The notes under the pieces are model-generated. The model was not told the origin of the DNA, ran no database searches, and saw only the letters and a list, made by a program, of their open reading frames with translations. From Mytilus edulis (Eukaryota; Mollusca; Bivalvia; Mytilida; Mytilidae), in assembly GCF_963676685.1 (NCBI RefSeq), contig NC_092352.1, forward strand, positions 27,423,117 to 27,487,116: a stretch of DNA of 64,000 nt, read 5' to 3'. This document shows, piece after piece, positions 23,341-34,056 of this stretch (the stretch's first letter is position 1; every line of letters begins with the position of its first letter). The position numbers and the translations under genes were made by a program.

Positions 23341-24792
23341 AAGTTATTAAATGTCATGATTGCTAGTCTTTCTTACAACAGTTATATATCACATGAAAAA
23401 TAAACAGTATAATGAAAATTATACACCTAGTTAATATGATTTAAATGCATTGATTTAAGTGCTGGCTACTAGTTCGAAATATTTGATCACAACGTCTTCA
23501 TGGTAATAGTCTGAATAAAGTCTTTTGCAATACAACTCTAATCTGAGAAAAATACACATGAACAAACTCCTCCGAATTATTTTCAGTAATATGAAAAATA
23601 GATTTACTCAATAGACGGGGTGTTTAATTCTTTAAAATAGTTAAAATCTATGAACTTGAAATACGAACACACATTTCCATAGTTAATATTTTGCATAATA
23701 ATGGAACTAAGTTATGCAATAATGTTTGTAATATGATGTTCCTTTCGTCAGTTAGAACATCATCGAATAGATTGTATCCTTCTATAACGTAATTGGGACA
23801 TTACTCATATCTTACCCAATATGATAGTCGTCTATGAATTTCATAAAGGCACAGTACGATATTGTCCGGAACTATTGTTATCTTACTCTTCACGTTACCA
23901 AAATAAGGTAGTCTTTAACAAATACGAACATAATATGCTTTTTTTTTTTTTTTAAAAAACGTCTGTTTTGAAGTACTTTAACACTATGAGGAACACTAGT
24001 TGTACAGAGTTTAATGAATGAATCAGATCTTTTTCTTGTAATGAGAATGATACTCGCCATACGTCTTCTATAACGTAATTGGGACATTACTCATATCTTA
24101 CCCAATATGATAGTCGTCTATGAATTTCATGAAGGCACAGTACGATATTGTCCGGAACTACTGTTATCTTACTCTTCACGTTACCAAAATAAGGTAGTCT
24201 TTAACAAATACGAACATAATATGCTTTTTTTTTTAAAAAAAACGTCTGTTTTGAAGTACTTTAACACTACGAGGAACACTAGTTGTACAGAGTTTAATGA
24301 ATGAATCAGATCTTTTTCTTGTAATGAGAATGATACTCGCCATACGTCTTCTATAACGTAATTGGGACATTACTCATATCTTACCCAATATGATAGTCGT
24401 CTATGAATTTCATGAAGGCACAGTACGATATTGTCCGGAACTACTGTTATCTTACTCTTCACGTTACCAAAATAAGGTAGTCTTTAACAAATACGAACAT
24501 AATATGCTTTTTAAAAAAAAAAAAAAAAAACGTCTGTTTTGAAGTACTTTAACACTATGAGGAACACTAGTTGTACAGAGTTTAATGAATGAATCAGATC
24601 TTTTTCTTGTAATGAGAATGATACTCGCCATACGTCTTCTATAACGTAATTGGGACATTACTCGTATCTTACCCAATATGATAGTCGTCTATGAATTTCA
24701 TGAAGGCACAGTACGATATTGTCCGGAACTACTGTTATCCTACTCTTCACGTTACCAAAATAAGGTAGTCTTTAACAACTACGAACAACACC

Positions 24793-24986
24793 TGGATAAT
24801 CTATCGCAATCATTAGATCTACTCCTATTTCCATGTAAGGTAAATGAACTAGTTCTTTGCTATCGGAAACTTGATTTTCATCGTAGTTCACCTTGACACT
24901 ACTTCAGTTAATGTATATCACTCTTTTTATAAAATACCTAGAAAGGTCTTAAAATACATTTATACCATATATTGATAACTATATCA
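24793..24986 (-). repeat. Inverted, internally deleted copy of gene E and its upstream DNA
   Basis: 24793-24891 is the reverse complement of 22303-22401 in the gene E coding region; 24895-24986 is the reverse complement of 21446-21537 upstream of gene E. In source order the two pieces flank a missing 765 bp. Both matches are essentially perfect, which suggests a recent event. The join is at a short shared word rather than a recognised splice junction. Confidence 0.92.
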
Positions 24987-25107
24987 TGTGCGGGAATTTC
25001 TCGCTACATTGAAGACATGTTGGTGACCCTCTGCTGTTGTTTTTTATTTGGTCGGGTTGTTGTCTCTTTGACACATTCCCCATTTCCATTCTCAATTTTA
25101 TAATATG
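24987..25107 (-). repeat. Dispersed repeat R2, terminal fragment, inside the pseudogene D tangle
   Basis: TGCGGGAATTTCTCGCTACA, GGTCGGGTTGTTGTCTCTTT and CCCCATTTCCATTCTCAATT are the R2 end, same orientation as 9.2-9.45 kb. With 24789-24986 it forms a ~319-bp composite insertion in tandem copy 4. Confidence 0.85.
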
Positions 25108-26039
25108 CTTTTTTAAAAAAAACCCGTCTGTTTTGAAGTACTTTAACACTATGAGGAACACTAGTTGTACAGAGTTTAATGAATGAATCAGATCTTTTTC
25201 TTGTAATGAGAATGATACTCGCCATACGAAAGAACAATCTTCAAATGAGCCGAATTTTCTGCCAATCGGTACTAGCAGAATTCCTTGGCTGACAGAAGTC
25301 AATATAACATTAGTTGGTAGCCATATTGATGATCTATTTCTCATCAACCTCAAGTCTGCAACATCTGCCCATAACTTAGCTCGGAGGCAAATAAGATGGT
25401 CAACCTTTCCACGTGAGTCAGAAAAAACATGGACCATGAAGCAAACAGTCACTATCACGATATCGTGACAGAAAATAATTCTTAAATCTGTTGGTTGAAA
25501 TAAGAGGTCCCTAACATGTATTTTCTTCCCAAGAAGTAAATAGTTCCTTCGAAAATCGGTTTTGTCTTATTCTTAGATGTGCAAAACCTGGGTATGATTG
25601 CCGACTTTCAAAAACTATGATTGGACGGTCTTCCTCAATAACAGAACTATCGTTTTTTTTTAACTTTTATTTGTTGCAGAATTGTCATCAAGTCATAGTC
25701 TCCATTGGGATATTTGAACCTTCACCTTGACCACTACTGCTAATATTGATATACACATATGATATTTTCGTACAATCATCTTAGACTTTATAAAGCTTTC
25801 TTGTGGCTTTTACACGATTCTCCGATCCAAGTATCGTGTAAAGTAATCGATAAATTTCCATTGAATAACGATAGAATTGAGTGCGGTCAATATTTTGTGA
25901 CTTTAAAAACATACAAAAACATGTATAACATATCATAGAAATGTTATTTTACAATAAATGTATCCGTCATTCGAACTGATTTAGCACGAGCTCCAATGAT
26001 GATTACTACGAGGTATAAATGCGGTGTTGACATGATACT

Positions 26040-26545
26040 ATGAAAGAGGAACAGAAGATACCAGAGGGACAGTCCAACTCATATAAATCGAAAATAAACT
26101 GACAACTCCATGGCTAAAAATTAAAAAAAAAAAAACAACCAGACAGACCAACAATAGTACACATGACACAACATAGAAAACTAAAGAATAAGCAACACGA
26201 ACTCCGCCAAAAACTAGGGGTGATCTCAGGTGCTCCGGAAGGGAAAACAGATCCTGCTCCACATGTGGCACCCGTCGTGTTGATTAAGTGATAACAAATC
26301 CCGTTAATAGTCTAATTCGGTAGGTCACACTCATGAAAGGGAAGAGATTGTAGTTACGACGTAAGGAACATATCCGATATCATTTGTTAAACGGTTATTC
26401 AATAACGGTCAACCAAATTTACAAAAGGATGATTTCAACTTCACCATTTGGAACTCTTGTTTTAATAGCTTCCCTGTGAGCAGCAACCCTCTATCAAGAA
26501 AGTCATGATATGAAATGCAAGCATGTCCTCAAAATTCCTTATCAC
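26040..26545 (+). repeat. Dispersed repeat R3, long copy
   Basis: ATACCAGAGGGACAGTCCAA, AACTGACAACTCCATGGCTA, GTGATCTCAGGTGCTCCGGA, AGTCTAATTCGGTAGGTCAC and CAGCAACCCTCTATCAAGAA. The first half matches 63195-63465 in reverse and 8468-8618 directly. A part related to repeat R4 follows near 26690-26755. Confidence 0.85.
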
Positions 26546-27014
26546 TCAAACGTGTCTGATTTCACTTCTCCAAATTTGTTCAATAAAGGTTCTTCGCCAA
26601 AATGTATCCAACGTCTCAAAACTTTTCGCGCTAATATGTCCACAGCGACGTAAATAATATTTCACTATTGTCTACTCGTTGGATGTGTTTGATCTTTTGA
26701 TTTTGTCATTTGATTAGGGACTTTCCGTTTTGAATTTTCCGCCGCGGAGTCTAGTCCGCACGGTTGCTTCTAACTGATTACTACCACTTCATTGAACATT
26801 GATGAATAATGTTTCATTGACAATCGTACCTTTGATAACTATTTAAACCACTGGGTCGATGCCACTGCTGGTTAACGTTTCGTCCCTGAGGATATAACCA
26901 GCCCAGTAGTTAACATTTCGGTGTTGACATGAATATCAATAATGTGGTTATTTTTATAAATTTCATGTTTACAAAACTTTGATTTTTCGAAAAAATAAGG
27001 ATTTTCTTATTCCA
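26546..27014. other. Intergenic, degenerate repeat-like sequence
   Basis: No gene. A short R4-type piece (GATTTTGTCATTTGATTAGG) lies at about 26697-26755. Confidence 0.45.
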
Positions 27015-27245
27015 GGCATATATTACCTTAGCGCGTCTGGCGTACTAGTATATAAAATTTAGTCCTGGTTTGTTTATATAGCCGTATTTGGCATTACTTT
27101 TTGGAATTTTGAATCCTCAATGCTCTTCAACTTTTTACTTGTTTGGCTTTATAAATATTTCGATATGAGAGTCACTGATGAGTCTTATGTAGACGAAACG
27201 TGCGTCTGGCGTACTAAATTATAATCCTGGTACCTTTGATAACTA
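27015..27245 (+). repeat. Dispersed repeat R1, two overlapping pieces
   Basis: TTAGCGCGTCTGGCGTAC and AATTTAGTCCTGG near 27029 form one truncated end. TCCTCAATGCTCTTCAACTT through GTCACTGATGAGTCTTATGT, GACGAAACGTGCGTCTGG and TCCTGGTACCTTTGATAACT (27112-27245) form a fuller copy. Confidence 0.8.
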
Positions 27246-27339
27246 TCCAACTCTCCATATTTTGGTATTAACAGAAAATAATGGATTAAATGAATTTTAC
27301 TTGCTAACAATTGTGTGGCAATTTTTTACATGCTTCTTT

Positions 27340-27420
27340 ATGACAAAAGATTGATTGGTTGTTGAATGCTAAACGTCCAGTGGCAAATATTTCATGCATG
27401 TTTCGGGCAACATATGCAAC
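27340..27420 (+). repeat. Short dispersed repeat R6
   Basis: GATTGATTGGTTGTTGAATG and CGTCCAGTGGCAAATATTTC recur in reverse at about 56755-56850 (GAATATTTGCCACTGGAC, AACAATCAATCAATCATT). Confidence 0.65.
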
Positions 27421-27595
27421 AAAATAATTATTTTGGTGTTTTTAAGATATGAACCACACTGAGCTTAAACAAAAAGGAGTGAAATGAACCTCGGAGAAAC
27501 GGACACAATAAGGTGTTCATAGAAATGACACGTGTTGGCGCCCTTTTGCAACTGGACATCTTTTTGCTGTTCAGTAAAATCGTATGGACACGTTT

Positions 27596-27617
27596 TTTTG
27601 GGGGGGGGGGGGGGGGG
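27596..27617. repeat. Long G homopolymer
   Basis: An unbroken run of about 19 G follows TTTTTTT at 27593-27599. It is a G-quadruplex candidate and a likely site of length error. Confidence 0.85.
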
Positions 27618-28795
27618 AATGCACACGTTTCTGAGTGTTGCATATATTTTGTATAGTAATAAAAACAACACGTAATAAATCTCATGCGTTGCGGCGCCTT
27701 GCTTGATAAACTTTCATCAGAAACGCTCAAAGCCAAATATTTAAAAGCCAAGGAGGTATAATAACCGAGACAGTTGAAGAGCTCTATCACCTAAATGAAC
27801 TTAAAAAAAAAAGCCAAATCCATCTAAGATAAACTTTGCCTGAGGGAGTTTCCTTTTTTTTTCAACGGGCAATTTTAGACATTTTCATCAAATATCATGT
27901 CAGTACCAAAGTACTGACTACTCAGCTGAAGATACCATCGGGAATTAGTCCAACACCAATTAATAAGCTTTGAAATAGCTTTCATATATTAAGAACATAC
28001 CCCGCAATCATTACGATATTCCATAGCTGGTATTTGCTTGATTCCCTTGTTACAATTAAACTATTACAGCTTGGTTAACCGTTATAGAATATCTGTATCA
28101 CAGGTGACGACGAATATGACGAATATTGTCCACAAAAGTAACCTCCTGAATAAGACTTTATACCGGATTTGTACTTGTACAAATAACACGACGGATGCCA
28201 CATGTTGACAAAGATCTGCATACTGTTTTGCAGAGTTCTGTCTTTAGTTTTCTATGTTGTGTTTAGTAGACTTCTATTCGAATTATGTCTTAGGGTCGTT
28301 TTTTTTTTTGCCATAGCCTTGTCATTTCATTTTCAACTTATGATTATCAATATGATATCTGCCGTCTCTTTTTTCTAGTAACTGCGCATACTCTTAGGTT
28401 AGTAGTGTATGTAGACGTTTGTAAAGTGTAAGTAAATTACTGATGTGCAAATACCGTAAAACGAATAAGAATAAAAAAAAAGGATAAAAATAAGAGATGT
28501 GTTTATGTGATGCTGTTTTATCACTGTCCAAGTTCAATGAAAATGAATGTTCACCGACATATTTAACTTTGTGTTCTGTATGTGCATGTCCCAATAAATG
28601 ACTCTCCGATTCGGTAATGATGCCGTTGGTCATATTTATTCTCTTTCTGTGTGTTGTCATAAATTAGGCTGCCTTTTTCGTAAGAATTGTTTCAAATTTC
28701 GCATGTTGGGGTATTTGAAACTGACTGTATTGAATAGGTTGGTTAATTGTTGAAGGCTGTGCTGTTACTTTTTCTGCTTTTATCCACGTCAACTC
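27618..28795. other. Intergenic, no gene recognised
   Basis: Short proline- and lysine-rich frames here come from homopolymers. A degraded R3-like piece (TCTTTAGTTTTCTATGTTGT) lies near 28240-28335. Confidence 0.45.
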
Positions 28796-28799
28796 TTGT

Positions 28800-29065
28800 T
28801 CTTGATGTTGTGGATAGTTGTCTCATCTGCATTCATACCGCTTCTTCTCATTTTTATATTAATTAGATATAAGAAGATGTGGTATGACTGACAATGAAAC
28901 AACACTCTATCCATGTCACAATTTGTAAAAGTAAACCATTATAGGTCAAAGTATGCTCACACCGAACAGAAAACTATAAAGGGCACCAAAAAAGACTGGT
29001 GTAAAACCATTCGAACATGAAAACCAACAGTCTAATCTATATAAAAAACGAAAAGCCAGAAACAC
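28800..29065 (+). repeat. Dispersed repeat R5, full-length copy next to an inverted R5 end
   Basis: 28866-29065 runs from AGATATAAGAAGATGTGGTA through CATTATAGGTCAAAGTATGC, GTAAAACCATTCGAACATGA and CAACAGTCTAATCTATATAA. Just before it, 28800-28850 holds an inverted R5 end (GTTGTCTCATCTGCATTCAT). Confidence 0.8.
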
Positions 29066-30700
29066 CTGATTTATAACTTTATTCATGATTTCGCGAATTC
29101 GATAAATTTTTATAAATATGACAAAAGAAGGGCTGGAAAATTAAATTTTGCATTAAGTTTTCCCCCTTTTTTTGTGTATACTGAAGACAGGGTGTCTATT
29201 TCTCCTTTTTACATCTGATAATGCTAAATCAAAATAATTTACAATTCTCCCGTCGTTGGAAAGAACGCAATATCTGAATAAGTAAACAAAACAAAATGAA
29301 TCCGGATCGATATATGTTTGCGTACAATAATTGCTAATTGCATTTACAGATATGTAGATGAAAGTGAATGCTAACATTTTTCAAATGGTTGAACGTAAAA
29401 ATAAAAAAGAGTATAAAGAGTTATTTCTATTTGGAATTAACTTTAAAAATGTGTACATACACGTCATTTGGAATCGTGAAGAAAACCAACTTCATTAGCA
29501 ATCCCACAACATTTCCTTTCTCTTATACAGCTCTTAAAGAATAGAGGAAAAAGATAAAAGACACATATTTAAAAATGTCGCAACGAATATAACTAATAAC
29601 TAATAAATATTGTGTTAAAATGACAATATGAATTCAGTGAAAGTTTTATGAAGTATGCTGTTCCATAATTTTGCCTATGATCATCGACAGTCCTTCACAC
29701 ATTGGTACAAACAGTAAACATTCCGACATAAACATCATGTAAATCCAAAACCGAAAGTCAATTACGCAAAAATATTTTACTCATCAAAATCAAAGGGCAT
29801 TACTGCCACACCATTATATTTTAAGATTATCAATATGTTGATCAGATCTACAATTTGACAAAAAAAATGTAATTTTTGAGGCGGAGATATGAGGTATGCA
29901 GAAATGTAAGACAAAAATTCAAGAGATAAATCAGTTGATAGGCCGGTCAATATGCTAACATGCTACCACGAGAACAACGAGGTTGATGGTGAATTAAGAA
30001 AAGTCTCTAAATTATGAGTTGTCCTTTAAATACCAAGAATTTGTAATTGTATGAATTAGACGCAGTTATGAAGAAAACACACTTGTGCTGAATGTATTCG
30101 TTTTGTAATAAAATTGGTAATAACTAATATTAAAAAAAAAAACGTACATGGACAGGACACGTACATACATAAACGAATTACCACACCTTTTTGTTTTAAA
30201 TAAGATGAAGTTGGAACCCAGAAAAACTAAAAGGTGAATTCGCGATTGCTCACAAAAAAATCTGTGTATTTAGAATCAAGTGAATGTGTGTACATTTATT
30301 TAACGAAGAAACATGCGCTGCCATAGAATGTTCTTCCTACCGCTTTTAGTTCGAAATGGATTGTCCACAGATGATAGGGATCTTGAGAAAAAATGACTTT
30401 GAGATACATATTATTTTTTCCCTTATGTAGATTATATATAGAGTCTTAGTATATTTGTGAAAACAAAGTAAAAATAAACACACAGGTTGGAATTATACTT
30501 TTCATTTAATTATATTATTTGTAACTTATCTTTTTTAGGACGACCAATTTGACTTATATTTTCTATCTTTATATTAAGAAATATAAAGACAGACACGAAA
30601 TTCCGTCTCAAACGTCAAGTAAGAATTTTAAAACAATTACCTTTTTATCCGCGGAAGGAACATAAGTTAAAATTGGCGAGTGTTTCCTAGGGCTAGCTTT
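29066..30700. other. Intergenic, 3' of gene B
   Basis: AT-rich. It should hold the gene B 3' UTR; no strong polyadenylation signal could be chosen. No other gene is supported. Confidence 0.45.
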
Positions 30701-32655
30701 CTAGAATTTAGGGTGTTTCCTATAGAATCTGAGGAAATGCGATTTCCAATAATCCGCAGATCGATCTTTGTTTATTGATTTATAAAGATTTGCTAGCATT
30801 GCATATACAGTAGCTCTCCCCTTCCAATCTCCAAGAAAACAATTATTGCAGCACGTTTTAATTATGTCACTTATTTCTCTTTCTCGTAGAGAGATGTTGC
30901 CATCAGCATTATAACACACAAAGCGTAGAAGATGTGCATATATAACTGGCGGAATAGTGCAAACTATAAAATAAAAATCTGGTAATATTTCTTCAAGATT
31001 CAGTATTGACCATGGTATTATATAAAGCATGTCAACACAGTGAATTTTCATGCAGGTCATGAATGACAACTTTTGATCCCACTTTTTGGCAGCCACTTGT
31101 TCTAAATATTTCAGCATAACGCCTTCGTGAAAACCATCAGCAATTAACATTTTATCTTCTCTAGGTTCCGCAAGAATAATTTCTGTAATCTTGAGGGTGT
31201 ATAAAGGCTTGTCCATTTTATAAAAGTATGAAGCTAGCAATAACCAGCCATTCATGGCGTCAACTTTGGTTCCAATAAGAAAATGAGCCATACATTGCTT
31301 GTAACTGGAGTACATCCTTTTGTTTTCTTTATGAAAAGAAATGCGTTGATTTTGTGGTAAAACTTGGTTTGCATAGCAAAAGAATAGTCTATATAAATCT
31401 TTAGTAAAATATGAAGGTTTATTATGTAAAAGTCTGAATAAAGCTTTGTGCACTATACTTCTACTCTGCTTCAAAGTACACCAAGACAAACTTGCTCGGA
31501 CCACTTTAAGTAATATGAAAATAGATTTACTTCTTTCAATAAACGGTGTGTTTATTTCTTTAAAATCATTTAGAGCTGTGAAGCGTAACTTAGGTTTTTG
31601 GTAGAAAATGCTTTGCAATACCAATGGAAAAAGGTTACTAGTATGCAATGCAACTTCTACGAGTTTTCTTTCTACAGGAAGCAGTCCCTCGAATAGATTG
31701 TTTTCAACTATAAAGTAATGAGGACAATATCCGTACACAAACCAATACGTTAGACGACGCTGTATTTCATGAATGCACTGTACGAAATTTTCCGGTATCC
31801 AGAAATTGTTACCCAACTCTTCACTTAACCAAAATATAGCCGTCTTGATAAAGTAAGAGCACAATCGTGACTCACTTATAAAATCTTTTTTCAAGTGTTT
31901 ACATATTTTGTAGCATAATACCTGTACATAGTTAAATGAATGAATCAGATCTCTTTCTTGTAATGAGAATGATATTCGCCATTCGAAAGAACAATCCTCA
32001 GTTGAGCCGAATTTGCTGCCAATCGGTACTAGCAAGATTCCTTGGCTGACAGAGTTCAATATAACATCAGCTGGTGGCCACATTGATGATCTATTTCTTA
32101 TCAACCAAGACTCTGCAACATCTGGCCATAACATAGCACGGAAGCAAAATAAATGATCAACCGCACCCCGTGAGTCGGAAATACATGGACCATGAAGCAT
32201 ACAGTCATTATCTCGATATCGCAATACAAAATAATTCTTAAATCTATTGTTTGAAATAAGAGGTCCATAAAATGTATTTTCTCCCCATGAAGCAAATAGT
32301 TCCTTCGAAAATCGGTTTTGCCCTATTTTTAGGTGTGCAAAACCTGGATATGAATTCTGATTATTAAATAATAGGATGGGACTGTCTTCCTCAATGGTAG
32401 AACTATCGTGTTTTACTTTTATTTGCTCCAGAATTGTCATTAAGTCATAATCACCACCAGGAACATTTAAACCCTCACCTTGACTACCACTGCTTATATT
32501 TGTATACACCGGCGATATTTTAGTAGAATCATCTAAGACTTTATAAAATGTTCTGGTTGCTTTAACACGATACTCCGATCCAAATTCAATGATAAAGAAT
32601 TCATAAATGTTTCTTGAATGGCGATACAATTGATTGAAGTCAAAAGTCTGTGACT
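30701..32655 (-). CDS. Gene B, exon 2: Mab-21/cGAS-like nucleotidyltransferase with TPR-like C-terminus
   Basis: Main exon of a predicted 733-aa protein. The acceptor TGTTTTTAG is followed by AG|TCA; the G left from exon 1 completes a Glu codon. Stop TAG at 30703-30701, with no internal stop. NTase signature: G139-S140 in SSGSQGEGLNVP, D151-x-D153 in GGDYDLMTIL, and D249 in GAVDHLFCFR. The helical lobe shows EWRISFSLQERDLIHS (~307-322), LCSYFIKTAIFWL (~347) and YFIVENNLFEG (~396-406). The last ~230 residues look TPR-like, e.g. GWLLLASYFYKMDKPLYTLK (~552-571) and ATVYAMLANLYKSINKDRSA near the C-terminus. It is the best-preserved member of the family here, closest to C and D and more distant from A. 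An active nucleotide second-messenger synthase is plausible. A nucleic-acid or other ligand and STING coupling would be by analogy only. Confidence 0.9.
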
Positions 32656-32729
32656 CTAAAAACACAAAAAAAATCACTACGTATAATATATCATAACAAT
32701 ATATTTTTCATGTAAATAGTTTGATAAGT

Positions 32730-32871
32730 ATAGATTATAACATGGCCTTTTCATATTGGCCCTGGTATCATCCTGAGACTCCCATATCGGCCTCGAGGCT
32801 TTAGCCGAGGTCCGATATGGGTCGGGGGATGATACCAGGGCCAATATGGAAAAGGCCATGTTATAATCTAT
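32730..32871. mobile_element. Foldback element in the gene B intron
   Basis: Arms 32730-32773 and 32827-32871 are complementary over about 44 bp with one gap (ATAGATTATAACATGGCC ... GGTATCATCC). Inside, CCCATATCGG-CCTCG and CGAGG-TCCGATATGGG form a second stem. It lies in the intron between the two coding exons of gene B and would fold in the pre-mRNA. Confidence 0.88.
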
Positions 32872-32934
32872 TTATCACATATCTAAGTTCTGCAGAATAG
32901 AGACACAAAGTTCAACTATTACAATTTAATAAAA

Positions 32935-33293
32935 CATAACAGGTAAAATTTTAAATTTTGTATCACAAAAGTGTCGTTTTAAAGGACGCAATGACGTGAC
33001 GTCATTTGGAATCAGGGCACAATATCAATATCGTCTTTTTTGCACCGGGCAATTTTGAGGTTATTGCATATGCAAAACCCAACGTATTCGTAACAAATAT
33101 GTGATAATAACAATTTGATGAATGATAAAAGGTCAATCTTAAACAGTTTATCACAAACGTGTCGTTAAGGAAGCAATGACGTCACGTCGTTTAGAATCAG
33201 GGCACAATATCAATATACTCTTTTTTACCCCGGTAAATTTTGAGGTTATTGCATATGCAAAACCCGACGTATTCGTAACAAATATGTGATAAA
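32935..33293. repeat. Tandem pair of ~180-bp units, each with a perfect TGACGTCA palindrome
   Basis: Unit 1 (~32945-33118) and unit 2 (~33135-33293) share TATCACAAA, GTGTCGTT, AATCAGGGCACAATATCAAT, TTTTGAGGTTATTGCATATG and ATTCGTAACAAATATGTGAT. The CRE/ATF consensus TGACGTCA lies at 32997-33004 and 33177-33184, exactly 180 bp apart. They are in the gene B intron near the 5' end of the gene; regulatory use is inference. The shared ATGTGATAA ends also resemble the sequence beside the foldback element at 32.73 kb, so both may belong to one composite repeat. Confidence 0.8.
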
Positions 33294-33809
33294 TGTCAAT
33301 ATATATATAGTCTACAAAACATCACTTGTGCAGATGTATATATTGATAAAATAAATAGTAAAATAAGTAAACAGTTCAATCGATTTCATTCTTCCATTGG
33401 GACTTATCATGATAACTGAATTAATGTTGTTATGGGACGTTTTATTGTATAAATTTCAAAATTGTCATAGTTAAATTAGAATAGATTGATATGATTCATT
33501 TTACATCATAATCATACAGATGAAGGATATCTGTTATCCATAATATTTGACATTTGTTCATTTTATTATTTTTTGGTGATGTTGTACCCTTTTAGACTTT
33601 AAATATATTATATTTTGTAGTGTACTGTATCATAATTAAATGATCTATCGTTCCATAAGATTTATCATTGGCTATTATTCAATCATTATATATTTTGATA
33701 AATAAAAGTCCTAGCTACAGAAAATATAGCTCAAATATGATATTAAATTATTTAAGCTGAATTTTATCAATACAAATAATGTATGCTTTACGTTATACAA
33801 AACTCATAC

Positions 33810-34056
33810 CTTTAATATCACGTTTAACATTTCCCAAGTCGTGACAAAGATCTTCAAATTGTTTCGGCAGGTTATTCAGAAATACATGAAAATAAGAAGT
33901 AGACTTTGATTTGAACGTTTTGTTCCTCACTTTCCCAGAAAAATTCTGTATTCTAGAAAAATAATTTTCTGCAGGCCAGTCTTCCTCTACATAGTACCGA
34001 TTGAAAGGTCGATAACAGACATCACTTGCTCCCTTGATGAATTCTTCAAATGACAT
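33810..34056 (-). CDS. Gene B, exon 1: N-terminal domain
   Basis: Encodes residues 1-82 plus one base: ATG at 34056-34054, donor TTAAAG|GTATGA at 33810/33809. As in gene A, the ATG sits directly behind a splice acceptor (ATATATTTCAG), so a 5' non-coding exon is likely upstream. The start MSFEEFIKGASDVCYRPFN is mirrored in gene C (EFTKGASDVYYRPQNFRYSE) and, more distantly, in gene A. The domain has no recognised name. Conservation of its length, phase and ASDV motif across three paralogues supports it as a true coding exon. Confidence 0.85.

Larger units (their letters stand above)
23780..25228 (-). repeat. Tandem amplification of a ~286-bp exon segment, four copies, last one interrupted
   Basis: TCTATAACGTAATTGGGACA recurs at 23780, 24067, 24350 and 24638 (spacings 287, 283, 288). 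Copies 1-3 end ...ACTCGCCATACG and run straight into the next TCTTCTATAACG. Copy 4 (24638-24788) is interrupted by 24789-25107 and resumes at 25108-25228, where CCATACG continues into normal gene sequence. Copies differ mainly in the length of a T/A homopolymer (near 23940, 24224, 24514 and 25112). Confidence 0.92.
23461..25901 (-). pseudogene. Pseudogene D: broken Mab-21-like gene, relative of B and C
   Basis: On the minus strand, exon 2 opens after a TTTTTAAAG acceptor at about 25901 with SQNIDRTQFYRYSMEIYR, like gene B. In-frame stops and shifts follow within the first ~70 codons (an early stop where B reads YKVLDD, and a shift after the GQGEG loop). The middle is recognisable as LRLMRNRSSIWLPTNVILTS, SQGILLVPIGRKFG and FVWRVSFSLQEKDLIHS. 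It then enters a tangle: an inserted block (24789-25107), four tandem copies of one exon piece (23780-25228), and a tail to 23461. The tail jumps by internal deletion from the region matching RLLHN in B to the region matching EDVMMTYLEQVAS. It cannot encode a full protein. It points tail to tail at gene E, as gene C does at the cGLR remnant. Confidence 0.85.

Noticed and set aside
24107..24896. Repeated ~65-codon frames on both strands
   Set aside because: Shadows of the tandem exon piece in pseudogene D and of the inverted gene E fragment.
24793..24986. Retrocopy (spliced cDNA insertion) of gene E
   Set aside because: The join at 21537/22303 has no donor/acceptor pair, the second piece is upstream DNA, and no poly-A tail is present.
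27428..27790. 120-codon frame with a proline run
   Set aside because: The proline run is the G homopolymer read on minus; no motif.
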